Shown here one piece after another: positions 6,182-7,402 of a stretch of DNA of 7,402 nt (the first letter of the stretch is position 1; each line of letters starts with the position of its first letter). Under the pieces are notes generated by a model that ran no database searches, was not told where the DNA came from, and saw nothing but the letters and a program-made list of their open reading frames with translations. Source of the DNA: Promethearchaeota archaeon. GTDB lineage: Archaea; Asgardarchaeota; Lokiarchaeia; Sigyniarchaeales; SOKP01. The stretch lies in NCBI GenBank assembly GCA_019058135.1, contig JAHLWE010000499.1:1-7402 (forward strand), read 5' to 3'. The position numbers and the translations under genes are program-made.

Positions 6182-7324
6182 TTAGAAACAACGATGTATT
6201 ACCTGAGGACCCATCTCTTTATATTCACGCCTAGTCACCCACATTCTATGGAATGTTTTTAGAGATGCGAGAATGGAACCACCAATCCATACACTGTACA
6301 TCCGCTCTGGAGGAGCTATAATTTTAACGTCAACGCTTTCAGGAATTTGTTCTTTTATCTCCTTGGTCAATCGTTCTTTTAACCCTGGATACATAGTAGA
6401 ACCGCCAGAAAGAACGATATTTCCATAGAGATCTCTTCTTAAATCGACATCACATTCAGAAATTGAACTTACAATAATATCATCCATGGGCTCCAATTCT
6501 TTACCAATCACGGATGGGTTAAACATGCATTCAGGTGCTAGGAATCTCTCAACTCCAACATTAATTGTTTCACCATCGGGTAACATATAGGATTTTTCCA
6601 TACCTGCTACTTTCTTAGAAAGCATCATTTCCTTTTCCGGATCGACAGCTACATAGCATAATTTCTCTTTAATGTCTCGTACAATTTCTTTTTCAGCTGA
6701 AGTAGTAAATGCATAACCTTTTTGTCTTAGTAATCTTTGTAGGTAATTTGTAATATCTCTACCTGCAAGATCAATTCTTTGAATTGCATGGCTTAATGCG
6801 AATCCCTCGAATATTGGGACAACGTGTGAAACACCATCTCCAATATCTATAACGCATCCAGTTGTACGACCAGAGGCGTATAGAGATAGTACTGCTTGCA
6901 TAGCAACATATAACGCAGGAACATTAAAGGTTTCAAACATAATTTCAGCCATTTTTTCTCTATTTGGTCTTGGGTTTAATGGTGCTTCGGTTAAAAGTAC
7001 TGGATGCTCACTAGGATCGATACGAAGATCTGTATAAAAGGTATAATGCCATATTTTTTCCATAGCGGTCCAATCTTCTATAATGCCGTGCTCGACAGGA
7101 AACATTAATTTGAGGACACCTTTGAGTTGTAATGCTTCTTCCCCAATATAATACTCTCTAGTATAGTGCTCTACATCCGTCATTATACTTTCATATTTAG
7201 GATATCCTATAAGCGTTGGAAACACGGATCGTGGCTGATCTTCTCCAGCAAAACCATTCTTTGAAATACCAGTTCCATTATCTACGACCAAGGCTTTAGC
7301 GGAAAGAAAATCTTCTTCGGACAT
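6182..7324 (-). CDS. Eukaryote-like actin (lokiactin type)
   Basis: This ATP-binding protein is predicted to polymerise into cytoskeletal filaments. It has 380 residues, against about 375 for eukaryotic actin. Alignment by eye runs over the full length. Phosphate loop 1 is VVDNGTGISKNGFAG (13-27) and loop 2 is VIDIGDGVSH (158-167). The adenosine region includes NIVLSGGSTMYPGL (302-315) and KIIAPPERMYSVWIGGSILASLKTF (334-358). The equivalents of D11, Q137, D154 and H161 are D15, Q143, D160 and H167, so the ATPase machinery looks intact. H79 matches the histidine methylated in eukaryotic actin (H73), and C379 matches C374. The DNase-I-binding loop (about 41-60) and hydrophobic plug (about 271-284) differ strongly. 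This closeness separates it from bacterial MreB, ParM and crenactin. It stands alone, with no profilin or gelsolin gene in the window. ATG 7324 is used; no Shine-Dalgarno site precedes it. Confidence 0.96.
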   Translation of the reverse strand: MSEEDFLSAKALVVDNGTGISKNGFAGEDQPRSVFPTLIGYPKYESIMTDVEHYTREYYIGEEALQLKGVLKLMFPVEHGIIEDWTAMEKIWHYTFYTDLRIDPSEHPVLLTEAPLNPRPNREKMAEIMFETFNVPALYVAMQAVLSLYASGRTTGCVIDIGDGVSHVVPIFEGFALSHAIQRIDLAGRDITNYLQRLLRQKGYAFTTSAEKEIVRDIKEKLCYVAVDPEKEMMLSKKVAGMEKSYMLPDGETINVGVERFLAPECMFNPSVIGKELEPMDDIIVSSISECDVDLRRDLYGNIVLSGGSTMYPGLKERLTKEIKEQIPESVDVKIIAPPERMYSVWIGGSILASLKTFHRMWVTRREYKEMGPQVIHRCF

Positions 7325-7402
7325 TGTATTTTACCAATTTATTTTAATTTAATATTTATTTTTATTGTTAATATAAAATTACATATATTTTTGGCTTTAT
7401 AA
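7325..7402 (-). promoter_or_regulatory. Promoter region of the actin gene
   Basis: The 78 bases upstream of the actin ATG are almost entirely A/T. The best TATA-like element on the minus strand is TTTTATATTA (7378-7369), about 45-54 bases before the ATG, which would leave a short leader of roughly 20-25 bases. A second candidate, AAATATATG (7390-7382), lies just upstream. No ribosome-binding site is seen. The window ends here, so upstream control elements may be missing. Confidence 0.4.

Overview
The window looks like a chromosomal segment from an Asgard archaeon, most likely Lokiarchaeota-like. The reasons are an actin of almost eukaryotic sequence (380 residues, ending in HRCF where eukaryotic actins typically end KCF), an archaeal/eukaryotic RNA polymerase subunit (Rpo6/Rpb6), a tRNA gene with an intron in the anticodon loop and no encoded CCA, very AT-rich intergenic DNA with TATA-like boxes, and mostly no Shine-Dalgarno sequences. 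The lineage call is inference from gene content; no database search was possible.

Layout: 84-187 (-) is an intron-containing tRNA, best read as tRNA-Val(CAC). It is divergent from rpoK/rpo6 at 286-588 (+). A small protein with a charged N-terminus and a winged-helix-like C-terminus lies at 622-1125 (-), tail to tail with rpoK and head to head with a GNAT acetyltransferase at 1200-1775 (+). A 1296-residue soluble sensor histidine kinase with eight PAS-type modules fills 1848-5738 (-). A 443-base intergenic stretch (5739-6181) holds T-tract terminators, a perfect 10-bp inverted repeat and one doubtful 32-codon ORF. The actin gene occupies 6182-7324 (-), and its promoter region runs to the window end.

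The genes do not form an operon. Orientations alternate, every protein gene appears to have its own promoter, and only the kinase and actin share a strand, separated by 443 bases that include likely terminators. I see no shared pathway. rpoK and the tRNA are information-processing genes, actin is cytoskeletal, the kinase is a sensor without a neighbouring response regulator, and the acetyltransferase substrate is unknown. I found no CRISPR array, insertion sequence or defence system. The most notable content is the eukaryote-like actin with a divergent DNase-I-binding loop, followed by the eight-PAS kinase with its repeated linkers and the tRNA intron with an imperfect splicing motif.
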